This document shows, piece by piece, positions 6,272 through 14,731 of a stretch of 33,610 nt of DNA (its first letter is position 1; each line of letters opens with the position of its first letter). This DNA is from Arthrobacter beigongshangensis. GTDB taxonomy: Bacteria; Bacillota; Bacilli; Bacillales_A; Planococcaceae. The position numbers were made by a program, and so were the translations under genes. The stretch spans positions 1-33,610 of the forward strand of contig NZ_JADHDX010000018.1 of assembly GCF_016820585.1 (NCBI RefSeq), given 5' to 3'. The notes beneath the pieces are model-generated. The model worked only from the letters and a program-made list of their open reading frames with translations. It was not told the DNA's origin and made no database searches.

Positions 6272-7336
6272 ATGCAAATAACAGAAAAGAAACCTGGAAT
6301 TGAAATAGGTATTTATACGCTTGGGGATCTCGGTCCAGATCCTCAAACAGGAAAAACAATTAGCATTCAGCAGCGCCTGCAAGAGGTGTTGGCTGCTGGC
6401 AAGCTAGCAGATGAAGCGGGACTGGATATCTTTGGGGTCGGCGAACATCATCGTTTGGACTACGCGGTGTCGTCTCCGGCTGTTACGCTCGCTGCAGTGG
6501 CACAACATACGAAGCAAATCAAATTAACGAGTGCAACGACTGTGTTAAGTACAATCGATCCTGTCCGTCTTTTCGAAGACTTTGCGACACTTGATTTACT
6601 GTCAAATGGTCGTGCGGAAATCATTGCAGGCCGTGGTGCATTTGTAGAATCGTTCCCATTATTTGGCTATGATTTAAACGATTATAATGAACTGTTCGAG
6701 GAGAATATGCAGTTGCTTCAACAGTTAAATGCTAGTGAAATCGTCAATTGGCAAGGCACTTTCCGTTCTTCATTACAAAATGCCATGATTGCACCTCGTC
6801 CAGCACAAGAGAAATTACCACTTTGGATTGGTGTAGGCGGAACACCGGAAAGTGCAGCGCGTGCTGGAAGACTTGGAACAGGAATGGCTCTTGCTATTCT
6901 TGGTGGCGATCCAAAACGTTTCAAGCCCCTTGTCGATTTATATCGCCAAGCTGGATTAGAAGCTGGGCATGCCAATGATGCGTTAAAAGTAGCAGTGACA
7001 GGACATACATTTATAGCAAAAACCTCACAACAGGCAAAAGACGAATTTTACCCGTATTATGCAGGTTATTGGGAATATGTAAACAAACAGCGCGGAATGG
7101 GCACGAAGATATCTGTTTCCGATTTCGAACGTATGGCCAGCCCTGAAACCGGCTTATTTGTGGGAAGTCCTCAACAAATTATTGAGAAAATTCTCCAGCA
7201 ACATGAACTATTTGGCCACCAACGGTTTATGGCACAGATGGATATCGGAGGTTTACCATTTTCCAAGGTTGCAGAAGGTATTGAAATGCTGGCGACAGAA
7301 GTGGCACCGGTTGTTCGACGGGAAACCGCGAAGTGA
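6272..7336 (+). CDS. LLM-class (luciferase-like) flavin-dependent monooxygenase
   Basis: This 354-aa protein has the TIM-barrel luciferase-like monooxygenase signatures: GVGEHHRLDYAVSSPAV near residue 56, a TSATTVLSTIDPVRLFEDFATLD segment at ~90, GRAEIIAGRGAF at ~115 and PLWIGVGGTPESAARAGRLG near 187. It would use reduced flavin (FMNH2/F420-like chemistry) and oxygen on an unknown substrate. A flavin reductase encoded at 4406 could be the partner. It is cotranscribed with the preceding oxidoreductase; the ribosome binding site GGAG lies inside that gene's end. The length is normal for the family. A bidirectional terminator follows. Confidence 0.92.
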   Translation: MQITEKKPGIEIGIYTLGDLGPDPQTGKTISIQQRLQEVLAAGKLADEAGLDIFGVGEHHRLDYAVSSPAVTLAAVAQHTKQIKLTSATTVLSTIDPVRLFEDFATLDLLSNGRAEIIAGRGAFVESFPLFGYDLNDYNELFEENMQLLQQLNASEIVNWQGTFRSSLQNAMIAPRPAQEKLPLWIGVGGTPESAARAGRLGTGMALAILGGDPKRFKPLVDLYRQAGLEAGHANDALKVAVTGHTFIAKTSQQAKDEFYPYYAGYWEYVNKQRGMGTKISVSDFERMASPETGLFVGSPQQIIEKILQQHELFGHQRFMAQMDIGGLPFSKVAEGIEMLATEVAPVVRRETAK

Positions 7337-7407
7337 ATGTTATTCATTCAGTAGTTTATAAAAGAATGGGCTTTAACGGCAACATCTATGAGAATTTTTC
7401 AGAATAA
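7333..7407 (+). pseudogene. Possible C-terminal remnant of a GNAT acetyltransferase
   Basis: A 24-codon frame overlapping the monooxygenase stop reads HSVVYKRMGFNGNIYENFSE and ends at TAA (7405-7407). SVVYKRMGF looks like the C-terminal (V/L)YxKxGF motif of GNAT proteins. Nothing upstream in this frame continues the family. If real it is only a scar of a deleted gene; chance similarity is possible. Confidence 0.3.
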
Positions 7408-7419
7408 ATAAATCGTTAA

Positions 7420-7460
7420 AAACGTCTTTCCCTCTCGTATGTGGGAAAGACGTTTGCTAT
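7420..7460. terminator. Bidirectional terminator between convergent genes
   Basis: AAACGTCTTTCCC (7420-7432) and GGGAAAGACGTTT (7443-7455) form a perfect 13-bp stem flanked by A-rich and T-rich tracts. It serves the plus-strand monooxygenase operon and the minus-strand MFS gene. Confidence 0.85.
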
Positions 7461-7471
7461 TTTATCGGCTA

Positions 7472-8953
7472 TTATTCCTCTTGGGGTAGTTCATCCGCTT
7501 CACTCGGCTTCGCACGATAAACGATAAATGCCAAAAGAACAGCTACGAGAGACATGGCAAAAGCGATGAAATAAACAAGTTCAACGCCAGCTACCATTGC
7601 GCCACTTATTGTAGCAGGGTCATCCGGTGTATCGGCTTGTTGTAAAAATTTAAGTTGCCTAGCGTTCATAATACTAATAAAAACAGATACACCAATCGCT
7701 CCTGCCACAGGCTGTAAGGTCGACATAACGGCGGTGCCATGTGGGTAGAGGCGTTTTGGCAACTGATTCAAGCCGTTCGTTTCGGCAGGCATCATGATTG
7801 CTGAAACAGTTAGCATGAGTAAAATATACCCAAGGATGACAACCCATAAAGCCGTTTCAGTCGTCAACCTGCTCATCATAAACATCGTTCCACTTAATAC
7901 AAGTGATGCTGGAATCATCAAAACCCTAGGGCCAAATTTATCGAAAAGATGCCCCATGAATGGTGACATAATACCATTCAAAATACTCCCTGGTAAAAGC
8001 ACCAGACCTGCTGTAGCTGCACTTAAAGCTAAAGGACCTTGCATATAAATCGGCAAAATAATCTCTGAAGCGAACATCGCCATAATGATAATTAAAAACA
8101 TCAAAACGGCATGTGTAAACATCGGGTATTTAAAAACGCGTAAATCCATGACAGGTTCTTCAAGTCGTAATTGTCTAATGACGAATAACACAATCCCAAT
8201 AACTCCAGCAATAATCGCAATTAAAACAGTCTGATCTAAAAATCCATCTGGGCTTGCTCCGACAGAACTAAAACCATAAACGAGAGATCCAAAGCCAATG
8301 GTAGAGAAAATAATGGAGATAACGTCAATCTTCGGTTTCGTTACTTCTGACACATTAATCAAATATTTAGAAGCGAATACAATGGAGAATATAGCAAACG
8401 GAATGACAAGAATAAACAAATAGCGCCATCCTAAGTATTCGACAATTACACCAGAAAGCGTTGGTCCAATTGCAGGTGCAAACATGATGACTAGACCTAT
8501 TATGCCCATGATTTTCCCACGCTTGTGGGGTGGATAAATAAGTAAAAATACATTGAAAATGATTGGCATGAGTAAGCCTGTTCCAACTGCTTGAATTAAT
8601 CGACCAACTAATAAAACCACAAACGTTGGTGCACTCGCACTGATGATGGTCCCGAGGGTGAAAACAATCATCGTGCTTAAAAATAATTGGCGTGTCGTAT
8701 ACCATTGGAGTAACAGTGCAGATATAGGGATTACAATGGCCATGACAAGCATGAAGCCCGTTGCCATCCATTGCACAGTTGGTAATGTGATCGAAAACTC
8801 TTCCATCAAGGTGACAAGCGCAATATTTAACAGCGTTTCATTTAAAATCGCGAAAAAAGCCCCAATAATGAGGGAGAGCATAATCGGCATAACCTTGGCA
8901 TTCGGGTTCTCCGACAAATACTCGTATTTCTTTGGTTCTGGATTATCTTTCAT
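7472..8953 (-). CDS. MFS transporter, DHA2 (14-TM) drug:H+ antiporter family
   Basis: This is a 493-aa integral membrane protein with about 14 hydrophobic segments, the size and topology of DHA2 (EmrB/LmrB-like) exporters. The TM1 region LNETLLNIALVTLMEEF, the VQWMATGFMLVMA segment, motif A-like variants and the motif C region IMFAPAIGPTLSGVIVEYLGWRYLF are diagnostic. It is predicted to export lipophilic compounds using the proton gradient; the substrate is unknown. ATG 8953 is chosen with AAGGAG 10 nt before; a TTG two codons upstream is less likely. It is convergent with the redox operon. Being flanked by oxidoreductases suggests a detoxification role, which is inference. Confidence 0.93.
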   Translation of the reverse strand: MKDNPEPKKYEYLSENPNAKVMPIMLSLIIGAFFAILNETLLNIALVTLMEEFSITLPTVQWMATGFMLVMAIVIPISALLLQWYTTRQLFLSTMIVFTLGTIISASAPTFVVLLVGRLIQAVGTGLLMPIIFNVFLLIYPPHKRGKIMGIIGLVIMFAPAIGPTLSGVIVEYLGWRYLFILVIPFAIFSIVFASKYLINVSEVTKPKIDVISIIFSTIGFGSLVYGFSSVGASPDGFLDQTVLIAIIAGVIGIVLFVIRQLRLEEPVMDLRVFKYPMFTHAVLMFLIIIMAMFASEIILPIYMQGPLALSAATAGLVLLPGSILNGIMSPFMGHLFDKFGPRVLMIPASLVLSGTMFMMSRLTTETALWVVILGYILLMLTVSAIMMPAETNGLNQLPKRLYPHGTAVMSTLQPVAGAIGVSVFISIMNARQLKFLQQADTPDDPATISGAMVAGVELVYFIAFAMSLVAVLLAFIVYRAKPSEADELPQEE

Positions 8954-9084
8954 ATGCAAAAAACTCCTTCTGTCTATAGCATTTTCTAATCATACACTAA
9001 AAATACGGGAACAAGAAAGGGGATGTTTGTTAAATTTTAGAAAAGTGAAAGGTCACGAGGACGTGTCAATTTTAGTGCGCGTCA

Positions 9085-9126
9085 AAGGTCCCGGCAATTC
9101 ATAACCTCGAATTGTGTCGGGACCTT
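9085..9126 (-). terminator. Intrinsic terminator for the GNAT gene
   Basis: AAGGTCCCG-GCAATTC (9085-9100) is complementary to GAATTGTG-TCGGGACCTT, giving a long stem with one internal mismatch, located just after the minus-strand GNAT stop. A-rich sequence on the far plus-strand side supplies U residues. Confidence 0.7.
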
Positions 9127-9134
9127 GAAAGGCC

Positions 9135-9575
9135 TTATTTAGTAGCTAATTCCTTCGTCATCACAACATGGGGAATACCGGCTTCCATGAATGAACTGGA
9201 TGAAGTCTGATAGCCAAGTTTTTTATAAAAGCCTTCTGCATGTGTTTGTCCATTCAATTTAACTCGGGATAGCCCCCTTTCTTCAGCAATTTCTTCTAAT
9301 GTCCCTATGATTACTTTACCTAGTCCAAATTTCCGGTAAGGCTCCAAAATACAAATTCTCTCCAATTTACCGAAGCCATCCACCCATCTTACTCGTCCAG
9401 TTCCGACAGGTTGTTCATTATAATAGACTAAAATGTGTTCAGAAAGCTCATCCAGTGTGTCGAACTCGTCAAACTCCTCATCTAAAGGGACGTTTTGTTC
9501 TTTGACGAATACTTCTTTTCTAATATGAAAGGCTATTTTTAAGTCGTCTTCTAACGTTATTTTTTTAGAATCCAA
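9135..9575 (-). CDS. GNAT family N-acetyltransferase (YjcF/ElaA-like)
   Basis: This 146-aa protein carries the GNAT acetyl-CoA fold. The N-terminal IRKEVFVKEQNVPLDEEFDEFD is the hallmark of the YjcF/ElaA group. LERICILEPYRKFGLGKVII is motif A with the R/Q-x-x-G-x-G/A loop, and HAEGFYKKLGY is motif B. The substrate is unknown. The start is a TTG that follows an AAGGACT site inside the end of the preceding small ORF, so the two are probably cotranscribed. An alternative start is not obvious because the family normally begins near this point. Confidence 0.9.
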   Translation of the reverse strand: MDSKKITLEDDLKIAFHIRKEVFVKEQNVPLDEEFDEFDTLDELSEHILVYYNEQPVGTGRVRWVDGFGKLERICILEPYRKFGLGKVIIGTLEEIAEERGLSRVKLNGQTHAEGFYKKLGYQTSSSSFMEAGIPHVVMTKELATK

Positions 9576-9581
9576 TGTGCT

Positions 9582-9773
9582 TCAGTCCTTTTTTAGATTT
9601 ATTTTGTTAGGCAAGTCATCTATTAAGTTATCGCAGCTTACACAAAGAACCTTACCAATAACGCTTGGCGCTTGGGGATGACTCCCGCAATAAGCCTGAC
9701 AGAAGATCGCCGTCAGTCTTATTGCTTCGTCTACCCCTGTAAGGCGCCTTCTCTGATGATTAGGTAAAATCAT
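9582..9773 (-). CDS. Small Cys-containing hypothetical protein (63 aa)
   Basis: A 63-codon frame lies directly before the GNAT gene, 6 nt apart. It contains CQAYCGSH...LCVSCDNLIDDL, a C-x3-C and C-x2-C pattern reminiscent of small zinc-binding proteins such as the nitrous-oxide-stimulated promoter (NOSP) family, but shorter and without that family's remaining cysteines. No clear ribosome binding site precedes the ATG. It may be a truncated gene or a spurious frame; the Cys spacing and tight linkage favour coding. Confidence 0.4.
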   Translation of the reverse strand: MILPNHQRRRLTGVDEAIRLTAIFCQAYCGSHPQAPSVIGKVLCVSCDNLIDDLPNKINLKKD

Positions 9774-9809
9774 AAGTTCGACATATATAGTTAAGTCTTT
9801 CTTTAGGAT

Positions 9810-10505
9810 TTACTGAGAAAACTCCAAATTGATCTTCCCATCCACAAGTGCAAGCCGTGCATCAAACTTATTCCCCGTATTGGCCGTAAAGCCCTTAATC
9901 ACATTGGTTTTCCCCTTCGTACACAGAAGCTTAACCTGACTAGGCGTCAGCTTCTTCTTCAAAAATACCCCAGGGAATGTTTGCTTACAGCCACTTTTAT
10001 AAGCACTGCAACCGTAAAATTCTTTGCGTGCAATGATCATGCCTTCTTTACAAGCGGGGCATGGTGCGACTTCGACTTGTTTGTAGGAAGTTCGTGAAGC
10101 CGTTTTGCTGACAACATTAGCTGCTAGTTTTGCATCAATTGGCTTGGCGTTTAGCTGACCTGGTACTTCCTCCAATAAGCTATTGATGAACTTCGCAATG
10201 CTGCCAAGAAAGCGTTCTTGCGTCCCTTCGCCATTGCCGATTTTACGTAAATAAGTCTCCCATTTGGCGGTCATCGATGGACTTGCCAGTAGATTACCTT
10301 CAATGGCCTGACATAGAATACGCCCTTTATCCGTAATCGAAACGATGTTTTTCGTCACGTTGATATAGCCATGACGCTTGATTGTTTCGATGATGCCACT
10401 GCGAGTTGCTTCCGTTCCAAGCCCCTCTACTTCTTTTAGGATTTCCGTCTCGTTTTTATCCTCAACGAGCTTTCCAGCATTATAGGTACGCTTATGGGTT
10501 ATTAT
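9810..10505 (-). pseudogene. topB: topB remnant: C-terminal third of a DNA topoisomerase III
   Basis: The minus strand is open from 10505 to the stop at 9810. From the AGKLVEDKNETEILKE segment on it reads as topoisomerase III, through EGLGTEATRSGIIETIKRHGY and ITDKGRILCQAIEG. The C-terminal Zn-ribbon-like CPACKEGM...YGCSAYKSGC follows, ending ANTGNKFDARLAL. A full protein is ~700 aa; about 225 residues are left. The catalytic tyrosine and TOPRIM regions are missing. Homology stops at about 10478, where the codons before AGK no longer resemble TopB, and a stop (TCA, 10506-10508) follows. An internal ATG at 10358 could still start a 182-aa fragment. This marks the left junction of the island. 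It is clearly different in sequence from the complete topB at 31234. Confidence 0.88.
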
Positions 10506-10530
10506 TCATTTATATTATAAAGACACAGTG

Positions 10531-10557
10531 AAATCAAGGGGTTTCGACACTTGATTT
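10531..10557. repeat. Inverted repeat near the left end of the island
   Basis: AAATCAAG (10531-10538) and CTTGATTT (10550-10557) are inverted with an 11-nt spacer. It lies ~50 bp inside the topB junction and ~80 bp before the first recombinase gene. This is where core or arm binding sites of a tyrosine recombinase, or an operator, would sit. The role is inferred from position only. The surrounding interval 10506-10638 also holds a -10-like TATAAT (10607-10612). Confidence 0.45.
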
Positions 10558-10638
10558 TGCCCATTTAGAATAAATATGGCTTAATATAGGTAGGTAATAT
10601 TTTTTATATAATACCAAACCGAAAAGGAGGTAGGCTAT

Positions 10639-11988
10639 ATGGAAAATCTTATTAACTTTAAATTTGTCGTCAAGGAAAATGAGATAGAAGAATTTATTGA
10701 TAGTAAAGTTGTAAAGAAAAGGGTTGTTAATATTGGGTTATATAACAAGATTAAAAAAGTAGCCATTCCACATCCCCTTACAGACTTTATTCGTCGTAGG
10801 TATGAGTATCAGGGCAGTAGTATCAATACCGTGAAAGCCCCTGCTTATGTTTTATGCCGTTTCTTAAATTATATAATTGACCGTATTAGTGCAGGAGATG
10901 AGGACTTTAATCAGTTAGTTCACGAAGGAATAAGTGGATTAAAATTAATACATGGTAGCCGGTATATTACTCATTTAACTAATACGGGTTTAAAAAGAAG
11001 TACGGTTTTTTATTATGAAAACTATATAAAGGAATTTTATCTGTTCTTAAAAGAACAATCTTTGTTAAACGATGATATTGACTTTAAGTCTTATCAAGAT
11101 GAGAAAGGGAATTGGCTGAACCATTCTCCTTTTAGATCATCATCTTTAGGAACAAAGTATCCATCTAGAACACATAATAACAATAAGTTTATGAAACTTA
11201 AAGACTTCGGACCTAATAGAAATAAACTGATTATCGAATTCTTAGAGGAAGCCAAAGAAACGGCTCCAGAAATAGCTTTTGCTCTATGCTTACAATTTTT
11301 CGGGGGACTTAGACGTGGAGAAGTGGTAAATATTACACGTGCTGACCTAAGTGTTAAATTTAGAAAATCACTATCTGTACAAATAAGAGATAATCGTTCA
11401 ACTCTCTTTACTCACCTAAAAGATACTAGCGCCGAGAGCCCTAAACGATTAAATTACTTAGAAACACATTTAGCTAAACAAATGATATTAGATAGTGATG
11501 TACTATGGGATTACTATGAGTCGCACATGAAAGACTTGGATATAAAATTGAAAAGTGGCTTTTTAAAAAATCCGATGATCTTGTTTTACGATAAAAATGG
11601 TATGGCTATATCCGGGAGAGTCTATGATAAAAGGTTTAGAAAGGTTAAAAAATCATTTTTAACCAAATTAGCTACATCGGCTGGAAGGGAAGACGACTAT
11701 ATGCTTTTAAAAGATTCTTACTGGTCTACACATATAGGTAGGGGTATTTTTACGAGTTTTCTATTGGATATGGATTTAAGCGTTTTACAGATTGCCATCG
11801 CAAGAGGTGATACTAGTATTGAATCTGTTTTAGATTATGTTGATGCCAAAACAACAATACATTATATCGAGGGGCTTCAGAATGAGTTGCATAATGTTCC
11901 AAAAGAAGAATTTGGGTCCATAGATCAAACAGTATACAAAACCAAATGGTTAAATGGGGTGGCCACAAGTGTCCGAAAAACTCGTTAG
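10639..11988 (+). CDS. Tyrosine recombinase, first gene of a recombinase trio
   Basis: This is a 449-aa tyrosine-type site-specific recombinase. The N-terminal half (residues ~40-170) is a SAM-like core-binding domain (SSINTVKAPAYVLCRFLNYI). The catalytic domain has R225 in GGLRRGE, H365-x-x-R368 in HIGRG and nucleophile Y400 in LDYVD, with Asp where the second His usually stands nine residues earlier. The start is ATG behind AAAAGGAGG. It is the promoter-proximal gene of four tightly overlapping genes, as in Tn554 (tnpA), RIT elements and gamma-mobile-trio modules. It is expected to cut and join DNA at the island's attachment site. Base composition is more AT-rich than the chromosomal genes to the left, consistent with transfer. 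Confidence 0.9.
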   Translation: MENLINFKFVVKENEIEEFIDSKVVKKRVVNIGLYNKIKKVAIPHPLTDFIRRRYEYQGSSINTVKAPAYVLCRFLNYIIDRISAGDEDFNQLVHEGISGLKLIHGSRYITHLTNTGLKRSTVFYYENYIKEFYLFLKEQSLLNDDIDFKSYQDEKGNWLNHSPFRSSSLGTKYPSRTHNNNKFMKLKDFGPNRNKLIIEFLEEAKETAPEIAFALCLQFFGGLRRGEVVNITRADLSVKFRKSLSVQIRDNRSTLFTHLKDTSAESPKRLNYLETHLAKQMILDSDVLWDYYESHMKDLDIKLKSGFLKNPMILFYDKNGMAISGRVYDKRFRKVKKSFLTKLATSAGREDDYMLLKDSYWSTHIGRGIFTSFLLDMDLSVLQIAIARGDTSIESVLDYVDAKTTIHYIEGLQNELHNVPKEEFGSIDQTVYKTKWLNGVATSVRKTR

Positions 11989-14731
11989 CTTTCATCAAAT
12001 ATACAATAAGCCCATATATGCACATGTCAAAACTTCACCCAATAAATTAGGAAGACTAGGAAGAGATGGTCTTATAGAAGTAGTTACCGATTCAAACGGA
12101 ACTAACAAGGTCGTCTTAAGCTCACTTGAAAAATATGTACAAGAGGAAGAAAAACTCTTTGAACAATGTTTCACCCTTGGACAAGCAGTCCAAAAACTAA
12201 TTAGTCATAAATATAGGTTCAAAGGTGAATTTAGGTTAGCAACGTATAGAAAGAATATTCTTAGTCTAATGAATCTCGGGATTTTAAAATCCATAACATT
12301 TGTAAATGAAACTTATGTTACAAAAGAATCGGTTAATCAATTTCTAGTAGATTATATTAGCCACGAAGAAGCACTTGAAAAGTTAAATGCGAAAAACGTT
12401 ATTTTTTGGAGAATTCTTAAGAGAAATAATGTGAAAAACATTTACCTATCACATTATCATATTTTCCATCCAAGAAAGATAGTTGAGTCTTTGATTGAAG
12501 AATATAATCAAAACGTCTTGCCTGATAATACTGTAGGTATAGGAACACTCATCAAAGGAAAAGTTTACAACACAGATAAATACTATTCATCTAGTGAAGC
12601 AAAGAGCCTTTTGAATTTAACTACACCCCAGTGGAAAATTATGAGAAGGGAAGAAGGTTTAACTGACACCATTTTAGGTGGTATTCGTCATTACCTAAAA
12701 GAATCTATTGATCAGTTAAAGGTCCGGCAGCAGAAATTGAAAGACGAATACTATATCTCAGATGAGGTACAGGAACTATTAAAACTTCAATATCATAGTT
12801 TACATTCAAAACTTATTGATGCAAGAAAGAAAGTGCCAACTGTTTTTCGTGGTGTGCATCCACTAAAAAGAATGTCATACATCTATCCTAAATCAATTGT
12901 TAATGAAATTGTTCAGGAAAATGAACTTAGAGAGGTTGTTACTTCACTTTCAGACAATATAGATGCATATGAATACGTGCTTAAAAGTTTAGAAATTGAT
13001 TTTCATAATAACGATTCAGTTACCTGCAAAGGGTGGCAAGAATATGTACACCGCGCTTTACGAAATACTAATGAAAGCGTTGAGACTATTCATTACACAG
13101 TATTTAGATATGCCAAGTGTACGGGAATACTAATTGATTTTCTTGCAGACAAAGAGATATATGAATTGACTTCCAATCGTATTAATCTTGCATTATTCAA
13201 TGAAAATATTCCGTTGCTGTACCAGAAAGTGTTTTATAGTTTCATTAATTCGATTTATAATAAACTTATTGAAAAGAATAAAAGGAAACTATTTAAATTG
13301 GAACGTATCATAAATCCATACCAAAAAGAAATTATCCCTAAAGATAAAACCATTTATAATTACGAGGATTATAAATCATTATTTAATTTTGCCACCAACT
13401 TACCTTTACATAAAAGAAAGGCTATTGAAGATGTAAAAAAACAAATGAATCAAAAGTTTATTACTCAAAATGCTTCATACAAAATAAAGAAACAAAGGAC
13501 TTACAACTATGACTCTTCTTGGCTTTATGTGCTTGTACATCTTAACAATGCTTGGCGACATAAAGATGTTGTTAGATTTCCAAAGATTGATCTAAACGAG
13601 ATTTCCGTTCCAAATATTAATTTGGAGTGGTTAGAACAAAACGATTTAAGCTACGAAGATGCTCGCCGGATCATTCGTCAAGTAATGCGTAAAGATTTAA
13701 GAACAACCAAAACGAATGCTACTAACCGATTTTTTTGTTCGGAAGATGTGACCCTTTCTTTAGCAACCGCAGCAGTTATTTGTGAGTTACGTAGGGCTAC
13801 TATTACACCAAATTATGACTATCTGATAAGTTTTAAATCGATAAGAAACGAGTTTTCGTCAAGATGTAAGTTGATATTTTTCAAGGATTTTAATGAGGAA
13901 TTCATATTTGAAAACAGGAAAATGAATCGTTCTTTATTGTCCTATATATATCACTTACTCGTAAAAAAAGGACATGCACAGGCCGCACTAGAAGTAGCTC
14001 AGCGTTTACGTGCACACTTTGATTTTGAAACTACTAATATTTATATTTATATTCCCGAAGAAGAGTTAAATAATTTAACACACCAATTATTCGTTAGGGA
14101 ACATTTTGGGTACATCCCGGATCTGTTTGCTGAGGTCCTATTTGGAAATGAAAATGATCGTGAAAAAAGAACTGAAGAGATAGTAGCTGTTAAAGAAATG
14201 TTTGGGGATGTTTACAATATTGAATCTACTGCTGGGTTCTTAAATACAATACAAGCAGAAAAGAAAAAGGTTTCCGACATGATTTTAAGCATGGGATTTG
14301 AAGAAGCAGCTGATTATATGTTTAAGTTGGATACACAGTTGTTACCTAGTAAAGAAGACCATGTGCAGTGCCTTATAGGTATAGAGAATTGCACCAAACA
14401 TAATATTGCATGCAGAAATTGCTCAATGTCAGTCCCTAACTTTTACGCCCTCTCTTCCCTTGCTGAAAGTTTGACTAATAGGATTCAACAACTTACAAGT
14501 CTAGAAAAACAGGGGTACGAAGCTGAAAAGACAAAAATAGCCAATATTTTTTCCGTTGAAATGGATCAGTGGAAAAGAGCTACTGAAAAGTTTGGTAAAG
14601 ATGTAATTTATCAATTTATAGAGGGTGGAAGTCAAGCACTTAAAGAGAAAATGGAGAAAATTTCTGTTGTTGAGTTAAATAAATACAGGACTTCTAATAT
14701 TGAGAAAAGCGAGGTACGAATGGATGAATAG
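11969..14731 (+). CDS. Large tyrosine-recombinase-like protein, second gene of the trio
   Basis: This protein is about 920 aa, unusually long. The N-terminal ~320 residues contain three similar segments that look like MerR/Xis-type winged helices (FTLGQAVQKLI..., YYSSSEAKSLLNLTTPQW..., YYISDEVQELLKLQYHSL...), suggesting an arrayed DNA-binding region. The C-terminal half resembles a degenerate integrase: R530 in NAWRHKDVV, candidate R654, and H683 with Y692 in RAHFDFETTNIYI at the normal nine-residue spacing. A Cys cluster follows (CLIGIENC...CRNC, near residues 804-821). GTG 11969 is preferred (GGGGTGG 6 nt upstream), overlapping the first gene by 20 nt; ATG 11954 is the alternative. It may be a partner or accessory recombinase. 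Full catalytic competence is uncertain. Confidence 0.8.
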   Translation: MSEKLVSFHQIYNKPIYAHVKTSPNKLGRLGRDGLIEVVTDSNGTNKVVLSSLEKYVQEEEKLFEQCFTLGQAVQKLISHKYRFKGEFRLATYRKNILSLMNLGILKSITFVNETYVTKESVNQFLVDYISHEEALEKLNAKNVIFWRILKRNNVKNIYLSHYHIFHPRKIVESLIEEYNQNVLPDNTVGIGTLIKGKVYNTDKYYSSSEAKSLLNLTTPQWKIMRREEGLTDTILGGIRHYLKESIDQLKVRQQKLKDEYYISDEVQELLKLQYHSLHSKLIDARKKVPTVFRGVHPLKRMSYIYPKSIVNEIVQENELREVVTSLSDNIDAYEYVLKSLEIDFHNNDSVTCKGWQEYVHRALRNTNESVETIHYTVFRYAKCTGILIDFLADKEIYELTSNRINLALFNENIPLLYQKVFYSFINSIYNKLIEKNKRKLFKLERIINPYQKEIIPKDKTIYNYEDYKSLFNFATNLPLHKRKAIEDVKKQMNQKFITQNASYKIKKQRTYNYDSSWLYVLVHLNNAWRHKDVVRFPKIDLNEISVPNINLEWLEQNDLSYEDARRIIRQVMRKDLRTTKTNATNRFFCSEDVTLSLATAAVICELRRATITPNYDYLISFKSIRNEFSSRCKLIFFKDFNEEFIFENRKMNRSLLSYIYHLLVKKGHAQAALEVAQRLRAHFDFETTNIYIYIPEEELNNLTHQLFVREHFGYIPDLFAEVLFGNENDREKRTEEIVAVKEMFGDVYNIESTAGFLNTIQAEKKKVSDMILSMGFEEAADYMFKLDTQLLPSKEDHVQCLIGIENCTKHNIACRNCSMSVPNFYALSSLAESLTNRIQQLTSLEKQGYEAEKTKIANIFSVEMDQWKRATEKFGKDVIYQFIEGGSQALKEKMEKISVVELNKYRTSNIEKSEVRMDE

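Noticed and set aside
8643..9104. 153-codon plus-strand frame antisense to the MFS exporter
   Set aside because: It is antisense to a clear membrane-protein gene for most of its length, low in complexity and without a family; a shadow of the real gene.
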